Positions 53,081 to 61,664 of a stretch of DNA of 64,000 nt are shown piece by piece. The notes beneath the pieces are model-generated. The model searched no databases. It saw only the letters and a list, made by a program, of their open reading frames with translations, and was not told where the DNA came from. The stretch comes from Anaerotignum propionicum (lineage in GTDB: Bacteria; Bacillota; Clostridia; Lachnospirales; Anaerotignaceae). The stretch is taken from assembly GCF_024461735.1 (NCBI RefSeq), contig NZ_JANGAD010000002.1, positions 248,001 through 312,000 on the forward strand, written 5' to 3'. The translations under genes were made by a program, and so were the position numbers. Position 1 is the stretch's first letter. The number at the start of each line of letters is the position of its first letter.

Positions 53081-53158
53081 AACCCGGCTTATAGGTTTGC
53101 TCACGATACTTAAAAAAATTACCCCCTGAAACCTTTTGTTTTAGGGGGTTTTTGCGTT
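53081..53158 (+). repeat. Duplicated rnpB 3' end and terminator (right island end)
   Basis: aacccggcttata is identical to 21209-21221. It is followed by tttgctcac, which could still pair with the rnpB 5' end as P1, then by accccctgaaa...ttttaggggg and ttttt, a near copy of the rnpB terminator. No other part of rnpB is present. This is the displaced or duplicated attachment half. Nothing else is seen in 52922-53220. Confidence 0.88.
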
Positions 53159-53222
53159 TATAGTGTTAACGTTAAAGTAGGATAAACGCTCGCATACTTA
53201 TATCTTCCGTAATGGAAAACCC

Positions 53223-53264
53223 AAAAACAGTCCCTCTAATGTAGATTGGGAGGGGCTGTTTTTC
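53223..53264. terminator. Bidirectional terminator
   Basis: aaaaacagtccctctaat and attgggaggggctgttttt pair. It resembles the DR-A terminators at 36.05 and 37.0 kb and stands in the same place relative to the 68-residue gene. Confidence 0.8.
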
Positions 53265-53301
53265 CACGGAATTAAGTATGTATTTACCTAAAATTCCCCA
53301 G

Positions 53302-53508
53302 CTATTCTTCATAAGTAAAATAAAACAATAGCGATGCTACTATCCAAGCAATAGCACCTAAATAACACAATCCCGCATCTAAATATATATGAGGCAAATT
53401 TAAGATATTTAAAAATCCAACAAATCTACCAATAAGACCTCCAAACAAAGGGCTCAATAGAATTGAAATAATTGTTAATGTTCTTATGTCGTTTCGTTTA
53501 TTTCTCAT
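53302..53508 (-). CDS. 68-residue two-helix membrane protein, second copy
   Basis: Nearly the same protein as at 37102-37308 (about eight substitutions, mostly conservative), with helices around SPLFGGLIGRFVGFLNIL and YLGAIAWIVASLLFYFTY. RBS aaaggagaacggt. The DNA is also close to the first copy. It is kept open although the upstream gene in this copy is broken, which suggests its own use or recent duplication. Confidence 0.75.
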   Translation of the reverse strand: MRNKRNDIRTLTIISILLSPLFGGLIGRFVGFLNILNLPHIYLDAGLCYLGAIAWIVASLLFYFTYEE

Positions 53509-53647
53509 ACCGTTCTCCTTTAGAAAATCACGACTTAGAATCCAAATTGAAGGTAAGGATATTTCTGTTTGTTATTTCTCTAAGTCTGATATAAAGTATT
53601 TTATCAAGTCAATAGGGGCATTAGAACGCAATAACGAAAACCATTAT

Positions 53648-54517
53648 TTAAAATCTATTAGATTTTACAATTGCATATTTATTGTCTTGTAAATATACAA
53701 TTTCAACTTCTGCTTTAAATTCCAATGTGTCCATATCAAAATATTTGTATATACTTACATCTTTAACTGTGTATTTATTCTGAAAACCATCTTTATCTAT
53801 GGCCATCTGCTTTAGTTCTTCGTCTGTATATTTAAAAGGTTTGATTTTAGATTTGTCAAAATCATTATTCCATTTACCCATATAATTGACTATTTTTGCA
53901 TAGCCACTAAATACATAGATACGGTAACCGTAATGTGTGGGATAGCCGTCCACATAAAAACGTATATCTAAAATATTTACTGGAGCTACAAACCGGTTTA
54001 TGTATTCTTGTGTTTCTTCATTATCCGACTCAATTGAAACATTTTCTAATGGGGAAGATTCCTTTACCACAAAATCTTTCATATTAAATTTTTGATCAAT
54101 ATTTTCTTTCATATATTTCTCTATGGAATCATAATTTTTTGAACCGGTGATATAAGTCACATCATTTGTGTCAATTGTTGTTTGATGTTTAATTCTCTCG
54201 TTAAGATATAAATTTACTAAATCATCAATGTTTTCTGGTACCTGTAATTCTGTATCGTGAGGCAATTTATTTTCTTTGCTTATCACAACTGTTTTAGTGT
54301 TTTTATCCCATTTACATGAAAAGTTAAGAGCTTGTGCAATATCACTAATTGGAAAATATAAATATCCATCAATATTATACCCGGTTAAAGTATTATCTTT
54401 GGCATCTACTGAAATTGTTTGTGTAGCTGGTATGATCTGTTTACCTTTGACAGTTTTGGTCGAATTTGTAGAAACTCCACTATACTCACGTACGTTAGTA
54501 TTGCACAAAGGGAACAT
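53648..54517 (-). pseudogene. Stalk-domain secreted protein, 5'-deleted copy
   Basis: The open frame matches residues ~130-373 of the gene at 37438-38547 (RQIIPATQTISVDGKDNTLN against KQIIPATQTISVDAKDNTLT, and so on to the end). The signal peptide and first stalk unit are missing; in their place stand ~20 unrelated codons that run into the terminator hairpin of the next gene. About 350 bases were lost relative to the other copy. Without signal peptide or ribosome binding site it should not be exported and is probably dead. Confidence 0.78.
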
Positions 54518-54648
54518 CTTGTAAAGACATTCCCTATGCGATCTATATTTTTAGTTGAATTTATTATCTGTGCAGTCCTCAGACATAAACTTATTACTAT
54601 AAGAAATTGAAGTAATTGAAATTCGTTTATGAAATATAATTTTCAGGG

Positions 54649-55839
54649 TCATTTCTTGAGAAGTTCTTTTTTTACTAAAAGGAAAGTTACTTCTGAGTTA
54701 GAGTCATTCATGCTTTTCATAATGATATCCCCCGATTTATTCGTAAAATAATGATTTAAAATATTCAATTTATCTTGATTAAAGTTAAACTTAATTGGTA
54801 CAAACTCTTGTTTTGCATAGTCGAATTTGAAAATAGTTTTATCTTGAGTATTTGTAGTTGCAAAGTATAAAGAATTATCTGCATTTACTAAAGGATCTAA
54901 TACTGTATAACGACTACTTATGTCTGAACCCAATTCATCCGGAATCTTCAAAGGAACCAAATCTTTATTGGTTTGTATTTGTTCTACTAATATTTGTCCA
55001 TTTAAAGTATGGAAAATTAAATTATTTCCAAGTGCATACATATCCATAACTGGATCATCACCAATTTTTGATAGTTTACTTGAGATTTGGGTTAGTTCAG
55101 CAAACTTCTCTGAGGATATATTGTAAGTTAATATGTGAGTGCTCTCTTTGTAATTATCATATTTCAATGTGTATAGATACATAACGCTGTCGTTTACAGT
55201 TATGCAGGAAATTACATCACCAGTCCCGTCTTGATATTTACCAGACATAATTTCTTTTTGAGAAGAATTTTGAAGGTTAAACGCAGTGACTTTGTAATTG
55301 GTGCCACTTTCGCTTGATGCATCGTCTGTAGGAATGATTTCAAATACAAATAAAGTATTATTATCTGTATACGTATTGCAAATAAATGTATTGCCAATCC
55401 ACTCATGAAATATTTTGAAATTTCCGGTAGATAAATTTACTTCAAAGATCTTATTTTTGTTATCCATTAATAAGCAAGGGATATACAGCTTGTCATCAAT
55501 AATAGAAATTCGTCCTGTAATAAGTTTATATTCTGTAAGATCTAATAGTTTTACAGAGGTATCTTCCGCAATGGTATATTTATAGAATTGTATATTTAAA
55601 TACTCATTACTTTTATCCCATTCTTCTATGGAATAGATAATTTGCTTATCATCAAAGAAAAGTATATCTGATTCATTTGGCAAATTGATTTTTTCTGTAT
55701 CAGATTGATTAATTATTATGCCCATAGGAGCAGTAGCATCAGGTTTATTTGCATCGCTTTTTGCAGAGGTAGAGAGAGTATTTACTGTGCAACCAGTAAG
55801 ACTTAATATGCATAGAATCAGTATCAATAGTTTTCTCAT
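54649..55839 (-). CDS. Lipoprotein, intact cassette copy
   Basis: 396 residues from an ATG at 55839 (caaggagattttatcact upstream). The signal ILILCILSLTGCTVN has a clear lipobox with lipidation at Cys17. The rest is beta-rich with repeated blade-like stretches (LNIQFYKYTIAEDTSVKLLD, CITVNDSVMYLYTLKYDN, ILTYNISSEKFAEL), suggestive of a beta-propeller. The copy at 38720-39900 has a one-base frameshift. Likely a surface protein acting with the stalk-domain partner of the cassette. Confidence 0.75.
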   Translation of the reverse strand: MRKLLILILCILSLTGCTVNTLSTSAKSDANKPDATAPMGIIINQSDTEKINLPNESDILFFDDKQIIYSIEEWDKSNEYLNIQFYKYTIAEDTSVKLLDLTEYKLITGRISIIDDKLYIPCLLMDNKNKIFEVNLSTGNFKIFHEWIGNTFICNTYTDNNTLFVFEIIPTDDASSESGTNYKVTAFNLQNSSQKEIMSGKYQDGTGDVISCITVNDSVMYLYTLKYDNYKESTHILTYNISSEKFAELTQISSKLSKIGDDPVMDMYALGNNLIFHTLNGQILVEQIQTNKDLVPLKIPDELGSDISSRYTVLDPLVNADNSLYFATTNTQDKTIFKFDYAKQEFVPIKFNFNQDKLNILNHYFTNKSGDIIMKSMNDSNSEVTFLLVKKELLKK

Positions 55840-55952
55840 AGTGATAAAATCTCCTTGTCAAATTGAATTAGGCTATCATAAATTAAATTTAGGAACTTTG
55901 GTATCCATACCTTTTACTAAAATCAAAAATTATGACAGCCTATAAAACTAAA

Positions 55953-56756
55953 TTAATATGCCATTTCTTGTGCAAAGTGGTCATTAGTTGCGTTGTATAA
56001 CTCGTTTAAAGTTACCCAATAGCTTCCGCCTGCTGATGGTCTAACATTTTTAATATTAGGATCGGTCAGTAATATTTCATCGCCATAGGAATTAAATCCG
56101 TTTGCGTTCAAAAAGTGTCCATTTGTTTTATACTCCCAGCTTCCCGTTCTTTTAAATCTTAGTCTGCATACGACAGGTGTTTCGTGATCTACAGCATACT
56201 CTACCATACGCAGAATTTTGCTTTTGCTTGGCTGGGATATTATAACATAAGTGGAGCCATAATCTTTATTGTCATTAATATATTCAACCATTGGCTCCAA
56301 ATTACTTCCAGCTGGAGTTGTGCCAATTGCATTAGCTATTGATTTTTGTGAGCTTGAGTATCCATTTATATAATGCAAAGTTTGCTTTACAGTAGCTGGG
56401 CCACAATAATATTCTTCCTCCTGAGTAAAAACTTTAACACCTAATGCTCCTCCTGAAGAAGCAGAACGTGCTACTTTTGATTGTGAAAGTACACTCAGTT
56501 TGTCAATTAAGGAATTATCTTGAATGCTACTACGGCTTGACACTTTATTAGATTTACCATTTAATATTGCTTGAATATCTGCTTCAGATAATGCACTTTT
56601 GGAAATTTGTCCAGCATCGCCAGAAACAGAAAGGGCAGATGTATCAATTTTGGATTTAGATTCAATGGCTTTTAGGTCATTTGCAAACGCCATAGTTCCC
56701 ATTGACGCAATCATCACTACAGTAAGAGTACCAGTTAGGAATCTTTTTTTCAACAT
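55953..56756 (-). CDS. Secreted C39-like cysteine peptidase
   Basis: 267 residues. Signal peptide (TLTVVMIASMGTMAFA). Residues ~27-100 form a Ser-rich, low-complexity propeptide-like part. The peptidase_C39_2-like domain has the nucleophile Cys118 in EEYYCGPATVKQTLHYING, the His in KTNGHFLNANGF and the Asp in LLTDPN. Stand-alone secreted C39-like proteins may process peptides or act on the wall. RBS aacggaggtatt. It is between the lipoprotein and an orphan LytTR regulator. Confidence 0.8.
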   Translation of the reverse strand: MLKKRFLTGTLTVVMIASMGTMAFANDLKAIESKSKIDTSALSVSGDAGQISKSALSEADIQAILNGKSNKVSSRSSIQDNSLIDKLSVLSQSKVARSASSGGALGVKVFTQEEEYYCGPATVKQTLHYINGYSSSQKSIANAIGTTPAGSNLEPMVEYINDNKDYGSTYVIISQPSKSKILRMVEYAVDHETPVVCRLRFKRTGSWEYKTNGHFLNANGFNSYGDEILLTDPNIKNVRPSAGGSYWVTLNELYNATNDHFAQEMAY

Positions 56757-57237
56757 AATAATACCTCCGTTTTGAATTATTTAGTTCAGATCTACAATTA
56801 ATTGTTACTAGTATTTCGTTGAATTTTTTCTCCTTTCTTATATTTATTTTGATATACGAAGGGTATCATATTTTGTCCATAAGTGCGGTCAGTTGTAATA
56901 ATTGGTATGTTTTTATGTAATAATTGATTATTTTATATTTATTATAAATTAAAATAAAAAACACATAAGTATATATTTTGATATAAATACTTGTGTGTTT
57001 AATTATATATTTGGAATCATAATTTCCTAATCTTTTTTGTGTCTTGAAGCCATATCCAATAATTTATATTAGCAGATGGTGTTGTCTGTAGGATACCATT
57101 TTTTATTAAGAACATCATTATATGATTTATAAAGTAAAAACTACTTTAGCTCTCTTTAATGCAAATCACATACAAACTTAGTAGATTGATAAGAGTTATA
57201 AAATAAAGAAGTATTCAATTGATATCTCGTAACTCTT
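56757..57237. other. Gap with a 33-codon AgrD-like frame
   Basis: Mostly A/T-rich. On the minus strand 57017-57118, after the LytTR regulator, a short frame reads KNGILQTTPSANINYWIWLQ then DTKKIRKL. TTPSAN recalls TTYSAN in the peptide frame at 49523 and the core of AgrD-type precursors, but Cys is absent and no ribosome binding site is seen. Confidence 0.35.
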
Positions 57238-57945
57238 TTAAAAATTGAATTTGATTTGAAACTGCTGTATCTCTTTCAAATTTCTTTTGCTAATCGGTAT
57301 ATTCATTTCATTTATCATCAAAATACTATCGCCAGAAATTTTTGTAATATAATTATAGTTTACTATGTATGAAATATGTGAAGTCACAAAAAAATTCGGT
57401 AACTGCGATTTAACATTTGCTAAAGAGCAATAAAATTCATCTTCTCCATCTAACGTAGCGATCTTTACCTTTCTAAGCTTGTTTTCAAAATATAAAATAT
57501 CTTGAAATGCTATTTGTTTAAATTCATGGCCAACTTTATACTTAAAAACTTTTTTCTCTTTATCTAACAGTTTTAATACTAAGTCTAAACATTTTATTAA
57601 CTTTTCTTTGTCGATGGGTTTGTCCAAAAAGTTCAAAGGCTGAACATCAAATAGCTGTCTCTCATATCCTAATTTTGATGATATAAAAACAATCTTAGTA
57701 ATATAATCATCCAATTTATTTCTAAGAGTTGTTCCAACTTCAATACCAGTCGTAGTTTTTAGTTCTATATCAAGAAAAATTATATCAAAACAATGTTCGT
57801 TCTCTATATAGTTGATTAATTCTTTTCCATCATAAAAAACTTCAATATCAATTTTTATATCACGTTGTATACTATAATCAAGAATAATTTGTTCAATTTC
57901 TATACATATATAATTATTATCGTCGCATACAGCTATTTTTAACAT
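57238..57945 (-). CDS. Orphan LytTR-family response regulator
   Basis: 235 residues. Receiver motifs: AVCDDNNYIC, phospho-Asp in DIIFLDIELKTTTGIE, and Lys in NFLDKPIDKEKL. LytTR domain at ~140-230 (ILYFENKLRKVKIATLDGED, FFVTSHISYIVNYNYI). RBS tgaggaggatattttt. No kinase gene lies beside it, so it must be served from elsewhere or has lost its partner. The stub at 40739-40882 is its closest relative in the window. Confidence 0.9.
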   Translation of the reverse strand: MLKIAVCDDNNYICIEIEQIILDYSIQRDIKIDIEVFYDGKELINYIENEHCFDIIFLDIELKTTTGIEVGTTLRNKLDDYITKIVFISSKLGYERQLFDVQPLNFLDKPIDKEKLIKCLDLVLKLLDKEKKVFKYKVGHEFKQIAFQDILYFENKLRKVKIATLDGEDEFYCSLANVKSQLPNFFVTSHISYIVNYNYITKISGDSILMINEMNIPISKRNLKEIQQFQIKFNF

Positions 57946-58485
57946 AAAAATATCCTCCTCATTATTAATACTATCAATATATCATATAATGCACATTTAT
58001 AGTAATAAAAAAATGGTTTGTTGATTTGGCATATGACAGATTGAATAAGGGGTGTGGTGTTAATGCCTTTGTGAAATAGCTTGTGTGCATGATTCTGGGG
58101 GAATACCGTTCATCTTGTCGGTGCTTTGTCACGGAGGGTATATTCTTTGTTCAGTTTTCCATCCAAGGCACCTTGGAAAAGGACGGATATCATATCTGGC
58201 ATGATCGCATTTGAATCAGTGCCATCTTTAATGCTGGTATCATTATTTATAGATGTTCTGCATCATTTGTCTCAGTACTGCTTTTGTCGATTGTGATTTT
58301 TTCTTGCCATATAAATCTAATAATTTTTTTATTGTAGTTGTTTTCCTAGACACAAATCCACCTACACTATTAATAAATTGAAGTATAAATTAATGTATTT
58401 AAGAATCTCAGGAACTTTTGAGATTGTCTTCCGTCTGAAGATATGTGCTAGAACATATACTTTATTTTTAAGGAGGAAATGAATT
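57946..58485. other. Gap with a possible decayed gene
   Basis: About 540 bases. On the minus strand around 58330-58080 pieces such as LLDLYGKKKSQSTKAVLRQM and PDMISVLFQGALDGKLNKEY can be read in different frames, which suggests the remnants of a small gene. No intact gene. The promoter for the gene at 58486 should lie at the right end. Confidence 0.35.
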
Positions 58486-59442
58486 ATGAAAAAGAATGTA
58501 AAAAATGCATTAGCATTGAGTATGATATTAGCAGTAACAGGTGGTACAGTAGCCTTTGCAAATACAGATACTGACAGTAAAGTAACTGCTAAAACGGAAG
58601 TAACATCAGTTTCGGAGCCAGAGACGATTATGGCAGAACAGAAAAAAGTACAGGGCTTTATTGTAAATGAAGGAAAGATTATTGACATTAGTGAAGCGGG
58701 AGAAGATGGAACACAGGTTGTAACAATTTCAAATGAGCAGGGTGGTTTGAGATTTAGCGTTAATGCTGGTAGTGTTATTGTTGATAGAGAAACAGGGAAA
58801 AGCACTTCGGCAAGCAGTTTAACGAAAGGTATAGTAGTTTCTGTAATTTATCCAGAATTAAGCCCCATGGGCATGAGCATGCCACCATACTTAGGTAGCG
58901 CAACAGTAATTGTAGCAAATGCTGATAAGGGTGAATACATGGTAGGACATTTTGATGTGAGCTTCACGGATGAAAATAACAAGTTGAAGCTAAATATCGG
59001 GGATGACACGGTTTTGGCAAACTCAGGGGTGAGCAAAATTGGTGTGACTCCGGATATGGTAAAAGGTCAGAATGCTTTGGTTTTTTATACTGTAACTACA
59101 AGAAGTATTCCGGCGCAAACGACACCTTCTTTTATAATGGTACTTGAAAAAGATAATAAAGATGTCAGTGAGCCAACGGAATCAAATGTTGATGAAGAGA
59201 CAAAAGAGGCAGAAGAAGGAACAATAGATTTGATACCTTTGCGTGACACAGCAGAAGGAAAAGGCTTTACAGTAACTTGGCAAGGTAGAGATAAAGCCAT
59301 CTTAGTTGAAAAAGCAGATAGTAGTATTAAAATTACAATTGATGAGGCACTTTTTGCAGTGGATGGAAAAGAAAAAGAAGCAGCAAGGCCTGCGACTTTA
59401 GTAGATGGAGTAATGTATGTATCTTCAGAAGTTTTAAGCTAA
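58486..59442 (+). CDS. Secreted protein with C-terminal stalk-like domain
   Basis: 318 residues. Signal peptide (ALALSMILAVTGGTVAFA). Residues ~55-210 form a beta-rich domain (GFIVNEGKIIDISEAGEDGT, LRFSVNAGSVIVDRETGKST). A Glu-rich linker leads to a stalk-like unit (IDLIPLRDTAEGKGFTVTWQ then GRDKAILVEKADSSIKITID and LVDGVMYVSSEVL). RBS aaggaggaaatgaatt. Similar two-part proteins are common in Clostridia and probably associate with the wall. Confidence 0.75.
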   Translation: MKKNVKNALALSMILAVTGGTVAFANTDTDSKVTAKTEVTSVSEPETIMAEQKKVQGFIVNEGKIIDISEAGEDGTQVVTISNEQGGLRFSVNAGSVIVDRETGKSTSASSLTKGIVVSVIYPELSPMGMSMPPYLGSATVIVANADKGEYMVGHFDVSFTDENNKLKLNIGDDTVLANSGVSKIGVTPDMVKGQNALVFYTVTTRSIPAQTTPSFIMVLEKDNKDVSEPTESNVDEETKEAEEGTIDLIPLRDTAEGKGFTVTWQGRDKAILVEKADSSIKITIDEALFAVDGKEKEAARPATLVDGVMYVSSEVLS

Positions 59443-59458
59443 TTGCATAAAATCAACG

Positions 59459-59500
59459 GAAAAAAGACTCTGATCATATTATGATTAGGGTCTTTTTTCT
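59459..59500 (+). terminator. Terminator after the 58.5-kb gene
   Basis: aaaagactctgatcat and atgattagggtctttt pair, followed by TTTTTCTTT. Confidence 0.8.
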
Positions 59501-60047
59501 TTGATTCCATAGTTGCGTTTTAGTATATATATTCGGTTAGTCTTTGTATAAACGATAATTAAAATGGTTTTACGGAAAATTCACATTGAGACAAAATAGT
59601 TGTAAGTTCGATAGTTCCCTAAATAGATATTGTTAGCTTGGTTCTTTCTCCCATTTTTTCTAAGGCTTTGCTTTAAGTTTTTAGGAGCATCTTTCTAATG
59701 ACTTTCTACTTTTAGGCTGCTCACCATTAGATCGATTTAAGTTTTTTTTTCTGATTGGAGTGATGCGATGATAAACTAATGTTTAGAGTGACATAGAAAT
59801 ATTTTTTTAGGGTCACGATAAATATAATATTTTTCATTTACACGAAGGGTACTATCTTAAAAGGTTTTCTCTCTATAAACAATTAGCTTTACTGAATACT
59901 AATTATTATGTTATTATAAATTCAATTTAAATAAGCCATGTCTATCAAGAGAATGCAAATGATTTTTTAAACTTGTACTTTTTTCGTTAAGTAGAAATTT
60001 AGGGTTCTTTCATAAAAAGAGCTTTCAGCAGAAAAGAGGTGTAAAAA
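59501..60047. other. Gap with no supportable gene
   Basis: About 550 A/T-rich bases with short T runs and no credible frame on either strand. It separates the accessory region from the backbone genes. Confidence 0.4.
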
Positions 60048-60260
60048 ATGAAGGGGCATATGCAAATAATATCTGGAGCGTATTTTATCATTGTTTCACT
60101 AGGGCTTTTTTTATGGATACATTTTCTGGGAGGGGACATCTTAGTAAAACATATGATTCCCGTTGCATTGGGGTTGATTGTATTATGGTTTTTCATGATT
60201 TATGCCGTTATGAAGCGGGATGAGAAACAGAGGAATAGAAAAGAGGAGGATAAACAATGA
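60048..60260 (+). CDS. Small two-helix membrane protein
   Basis: 70 residues: helices at about 8-28 (ISGAYFIIVSLGLFLWIHFL) and 34-55 (HMIPVALGLIVLWFFMIYAV), then a highly charged tail KRDEKQRNRKEEDKQ. RBS aaaagaggtg. Its stop overlaps the start of the carbonic anhydrase gene (ATGA), so the two are coupled. The function is unknown. Confidence 0.65.
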   Translation: MKGHMQIISGAYFIIVSLGLFLWIHFLGGDILVKHMIPVALGLIVLWFFMIYAVMKRDEKQRNRKEEDKQ

Positions 60261-60814
60261 ACGACCAAATGAGAAAAATTTTAGAATATAATCGGGTGTT
60301 TGTTGAGAGCGAGTTATATTCAAAATATGCTACGTCCAAATATCCTGACCGAAAAATAGCTATTTTATCCTGCATGGATACTCGAATGACAGAGCTACTG
60401 CCTGCCGCCCTTGGATTAAAAAATGGCGACGTTAAAATGATTAAAAATGCCGGGGCACAAATCAGTCATCCTTATGGTAGTGTTATTTTCAGCTTGCTTG
60501 TTGCCATATATGAATTAGGGGTAGACACGGTTTTGGTGATTGGCCATGATGATTGTGGGGGCCGCATTTTAGATGGTGCTAAAATTGTGGAGAAAATGAA
60601 AGCAAAGGGAATCACTCAAGAGGCTTTGGATGAGGCGGAAAGAAATCATCGTAACCCCGTGGAATGGTTAACTGGCTTTGGGGATGTTTGTCATGCTGTT
60701 GAAAAAACAGTGGAGATTATCAAGACCCATCCTTTGATTCACAAAGGTGTTGAGGTTTATGGCTTTGTGATGAATCCGGAAACAGGTGAAATGCGTCAGG
60801 TGGAGCATGTGTAG
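60257..60814 (+). CDS. Beta-class carbonic anhydrase
   Basis: 185 residues, the short clade of beta enzymes, interconverting CO2 and bicarbonate. Zinc ligands are visible as Cys39 in LSCMDTRM (with the Asp-Arg dyad 41/43), His97 and Cys100 in VIGHDDCGG. NAGAQISHPYGSVIFSL is typical. It is cytoplasmic. Start in aggaggataaacATG. It overlaps the SRAP gene by eight bases. Confidence 0.9.
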   Translation: MNDQMRKILEYNRVFVESELYSKYATSKYPDRKIAILSCMDTRMTELLPAALGLKNGDVKMIKNAGAQISHPYGSVIFSLLVAIYELGVDTVLVIGHDDCGGRILDGAKIVEKMKAKGITQEALDEAERNHRNPVEWLTGFGDVCHAVEKTVEIIKTHPLIHKGVEVYGFVMNPETGEMRQVEHV

Positions 60815-61379
60815 GCTGTTTTTTTGGAATCAAGAAGATGATAGTAAAGCAGTACAAAAAATAATGGGGGAGATACGGCGAAAATCACCAGAAACAAAAG
60901 TTCCTCAGATTGCCCGGCCCTCCAATGAAATTCCTTATCTTCAGGCCACAGCGTTTGGTAAAACTACAGCATCCTTGGGTCATTGGGGCTTTCAGACCAA
61001 TCAAGGCAAGTTGATTTATAATGCAAGGCAGGAAACGGTTTTGTCAAAGGGGCTTTTTCAGCCCTGTTTTGAAAGAAATAGATGTATCGTACCTGCCCAT
61101 AGCTTTTTTGAGTGGAATCATGAGCATCAATGTTTTAGATTTTCTCAAGCTGGGGAAGGTCTTCTTTACTTTGCCGCTTTATATCGTAAACAGGGGGGAA
61201 GAACAGAAGTTGTGGTGTTAACTACCCATAGTATGGGTGAGATTGCCCTGGTGCACCATCGTATGCCTTTGATTTTGAAGGAAGCTGAGTTAAGGAGTTG
61301 GCTATACGATACTTGTGTATCAGAACAACTATTGGCACAAGGGGAGATTGCATTGAAAAAAGAAATGGTGGAAAATTAG
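60807..61379 (+). CDS. SRAP-family DNA-protein crosslink protein (YedK/HMCES-like)
   Basis: 190 residues from the ATG at 60807; this start puts the catalytic Cys at position 2 (MCRLFFWNQ), which the family requires after Met removal. Other motifs: RPSNEIPYLQA, WGFQTNQGKLIYNARQET, CIVPAHSFFEWN with the active Glu, and LVHHRMPLIL with the active His. The protein traps abasic sites in single-stranded DNA. It overlaps the carbonic anhydrase gene. A frame from 60786 is open but would hide the Cys. Confidence 0.92.
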   Translation: MCRLFFWNQEDDSKAVQKIMGEIRRKSPETKVPQIARPSNEIPYLQATAFGKTTASLGHWGFQTNQGKLIYNARQETVLSKGLFQPCFERNRCIVPAHSFFEWNHEHQCFRFSQAGEGLLYFAALYRKQGGRTEVVVLTTHSMGEIALVHHRMPLILKEAELRSWLYDTCVSEQLLAQGEIALKKEMVEN

Positions 61380-61466
61380 GTTCAAAGAATTATCTTTACT
61401 ATGCAAGTTCCAAGTATTACCCAGTTATATTTAACTACTGTATATTTTATAAAACTGCATTTTCTG

Positions 61467-61503
61467 CCAAAAGACTTGAGGAATTCTTAAGTCTTTTTTA
61501 TAA
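61467..61503 (+). terminator. Terminator after the SRAP gene
   Basis: aaaagacttgagg and cttaagtctttt pair around aatt, followed by TTTTATAAGG. Confidence 0.75.
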
Positions 61504-61664
61504 GGGTAGAAAATAAAGAAAAGTGTGGTACAATTATATGGTAAATTCAGTCAGTCTGTTTGACAGTAATGGGTAAGTCGCTGGTCTTTAAGAGCTGAAT
61601 CTGTCATTAAAAGGATTCATTTGCTTTTAGATCAAGCTGACTAATGAATAATCAAGGAGGTCTT

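Larger units (their letters stand above)
21209..53093. mobile_element. 31.9-kb genomic island integrated at the rnpB 3' end
   Basis: The limits are two copies of the rnpB 3' end, each with its own terminator, 31,872 bp apart. Tyrosine recombinase genes lie just inside both ends (21507-22448 and 52019-52921). Adjacent to the left one are a replication-initiator-like gene, origin-like hairpins and a phage-type repressor. The interior is A/T-rich and full of secreted-protein genes, two-component systems, repeats and broken genes, unlike the backbone on either side. No conjugation or capsid genes were seen, so it may rely on helpers or be a decayed composite. Confidence 0.82.

Noticed and set aside
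61504..61664. Possible structured RNA leader upstream of the UlaG-like gene
   Set aside because: Several short complementary pieces were seen but no consistent fold or known motif could be built by eye.
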